This document shows, one piece after another, positions 63,240-64,000 of a stretch of 64,000 bases of DNA. This stretch comes from Streptomyces sp. TRM49041 (GTDB lineage: Bacteria > Actinomycetota > Actinomycetes > Streptomycetales > Streptomycetaceae): the NCBI RefSeq assembly GCF_008271805.1, contig NZ_VSRY01000062.1, positions 16,809 through 80,808 of the forward strand. The letters run 5' to 3'. Numbering within the stretch: position 1 is the stretch's first letter; each line of letters begins with the position of its first letter. The notes under the pieces are model-generated. The model did no database searches. It worked only from the letters and a program-made list of their open reading frames with translations, and had not been told where the DNA came from. Position numbers and translations under genes: made by a program.

Positions 63240-63436
63240 GCACGGACAGCCGGTCCCGAAGGCGGCGCCGTCGCCCGCCCCCGGAGGGCCCCGAGACCGC
63301 AGAGCAACCCTCGCGCGGTGGCGCCGCGGGAACGATCACTGCTGGGGCCGGTGGTCATCCTCCAGTCAGCCCCACCCACCGCATTCGTGCAGCCGGTAGG
63401 CTGTAGCCGCTCCGCAGGCAGGTGAGGCGGGGCAAG

Positions 63437-63521
63437 GGTGGGTTGCCCGAGCGGCCTAAGGGAACGGTCTTGAAAACCGTCGTGGCGCGAGTCACCGTGG
63501 GTTCAAATCCCACACCCACCG
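63437..63521 (+). tRNA. tRNA-Ser (anticodon TGA)
   Basis: 85 bases. Acceptor stem GGTGGGT/ACCCACC pairs fully. Anticodon TGA at 63471-63473 in loop CTTGAAA, long variable arm, T-loop TTCAAAT. CCA is not encoded. tRNA-Ser genes are frequent integration sites in actinobacteria. Confidence 0.95.
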
Positions 63522-63548
63522 CAGCAGGTCAGAGAACGTGCTGATCAG

Positions 63549-63577
63549 AAGGGGTGTCCCGACGCGGGGCACCTCTT
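63549..63577 (+). terminator. Hairpin downstream of tRNA-Ser(TGA)
   Basis: AGGGGTGTCCC pairs with GGGGCACCTCT (with G-T pairs) around a short GACGC loop, 28 bases after the tRNA, followed by TCC. Confidence 0.55.
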
Positions 63578-63675
63578 CCGCGTGGCGGCTGTCTCACCTT
63601 GATCCGCCTCTGTCACGTTGCCGATCAGTGTCTGTGGACCAGGCGTGGACCACGAGTCAGGGGCCAGGGCGGACC

Positions 63676-63883
63676 CTAGGCCAGCTTGCGCTCGATCACC
63701 TCGCGCACCTTTTCTGTGGCCTGCTCGTCGAACCCTGAGGGCACTAGCTGGAACCGATGGAGCTTCGGCCGTTGGCCATCTTGATAGCCAGCGATCTTGC
63801 CGCCCTCGAAGTAACGGCCTGCGTCCTCCTGGACCTCTACGAGTGAGGGGCCACGAAGTTTCCGGACAGGGACCCAATAGGGT
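63676..63883 (-). pseudogene. C-terminal fragment of an unrecognised gene, cut by an IS
   Basis: A leftward frame reads YWVPVRKLRGPSLVEVQEDA, then GRYFEGGKIAGYQDGQRPK, then LHRFQLVPSGFDEQATEKV and REVIERKLA with a TAG stop at 63676-63678. It has no start codon or ribosome site and runs into the IS-like left end. The charged, regular composition looks like a genuine protein C-terminus. I do not recognise the family. Its place just after a tRNA-Ser suggests leftover cargo of an integrated element. Confidence 0.45.
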
Positions 63884-64000
63884 TGTCCTGAACAGGAAAC
63901 GAGGAAGAAGTGGCACCACCCAGTAAGTACTCGCCGGAGTTCCGCGAGGAAGCCGTCCAGATCGCGCTGAGATCGAGCAAGACGATCTCCGAAGTCGCCC
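63884..64000 (+). mobile_element. Left end of an IS3-type insertion sequence (runs off the window)
   Basis: TGTCCTGAACAGG at 63884-63896 has the TG start typical of IS3-family ends, 14 bases before a transposase start. The boundary is inferred, because the right end lies outside the window. Confidence 0.5.
63910..64000 (+). CDS. IS3-family transposase OrfA, N-terminal part
   Basis: GTG start preceded by GAGGAA. The visible 30 residues, VAPPSKYSPEFREEAVQIAL then RSSKTISEVA, match the start of IS3-family OrfA (HTH_Tnp_1: KYSPEFREEAV...). OrfA binds the IS ends; the catalytic OrfB would follow. The frame is open to the window edge. Whether the copy is intact cannot be judged. Confidence 0.8.
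   Translation, partial: MAPPSKYSPEFREEAVQIALRSSKTISEVA

Overview
The window is very GC-rich, with strongly G/C-biased third codon positions and GTG starts. It carries marker genes of the genus Streptomyces: ssgR-ssgA (sporulation control), a fused cydCD, a DtpA/Sco/ECuC-type copper gene set, DUF5326 and DUF5926 proteins. Gene order from a cystathionine lyase through ssgA, thiC, cydAB-CD, kptA, lpd, serS, pheA and pepP to an HtrA protease matches, from memory, the core segment close to oriC in Streptomyces coelicolor (around SCO3920-SCO3980). Three exact parS sites, one near-parS site and two groups of DnaA boxes fit an origin-proximal position.

Layout. 1-5.6 kb: a PLP lyase coupled to a small membrane protein, a cupin, DUF5326, ssgR-ssgA and a YibE/F membrane protein. 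5.6-12 kb: a TPP riboswitch with thiC, DUF805, a membrane protein, a metallophosphoesterase and a LacI regulator. 12-22 kb: hisC/pat-type aminotransferase, a decayed cyclophilin-like gene, a Rex operator with cydAB-cydCD, and a secreted M23 protein. 21-29.3 kb: a HAD phosphatase, an F420-type oxidoreductase, an accessory island (a DUF4388-like protein, two roadblock proteins and a secreted seven-bladed propeller), then kptA. 29.4-41 kb: a MerR regulator, an EphD-like hydrolase-SDR fusion with an M24 peptidase, a four-gene ABC operon, lpd, tRNA-Ser(GCT), a HAD phosphatase and serS. 41-49 kb: a DnaA-box-rich AT-richer gap, pheA, then the copper group (DyP, CopCD, PCuAC, Sco, YcnI, a membrane protein). 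48.8-59.6 kb: two RsbW-like ATPases, an RsbU-like PP2C, pepP, a prim-pol-like protein, DUF5926, GDPD and HtrA. 59.5-64 kb: DUF1622 with a small membrane protein, a divergent EamA/MocR pair whose start codons overlap, tRNA-Ser(TGA), a truncated gene remnant and the left part of an IS3-type element.

How the parts fit. Most genes are housekeeping. CydABCD is the microaerobic oxidase with its assembly exporter under a visible Rex site. The copper group probably delivers copper to an oxidase and to a Tat-exported DyP peroxidase. SsgR activates ssgA in S. coelicolor. The parS and DnaA sites link the region to chromosome segregation and initiation control. The least explained parts are the roadblock/propeller island (23.7-28.3 kb), the DnaA-box groups, the near-parS element inside the TPP riboswitch, and the EamA/MocR junction. 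No CRISPR array, rRNA or biosynthetic cluster was seen.
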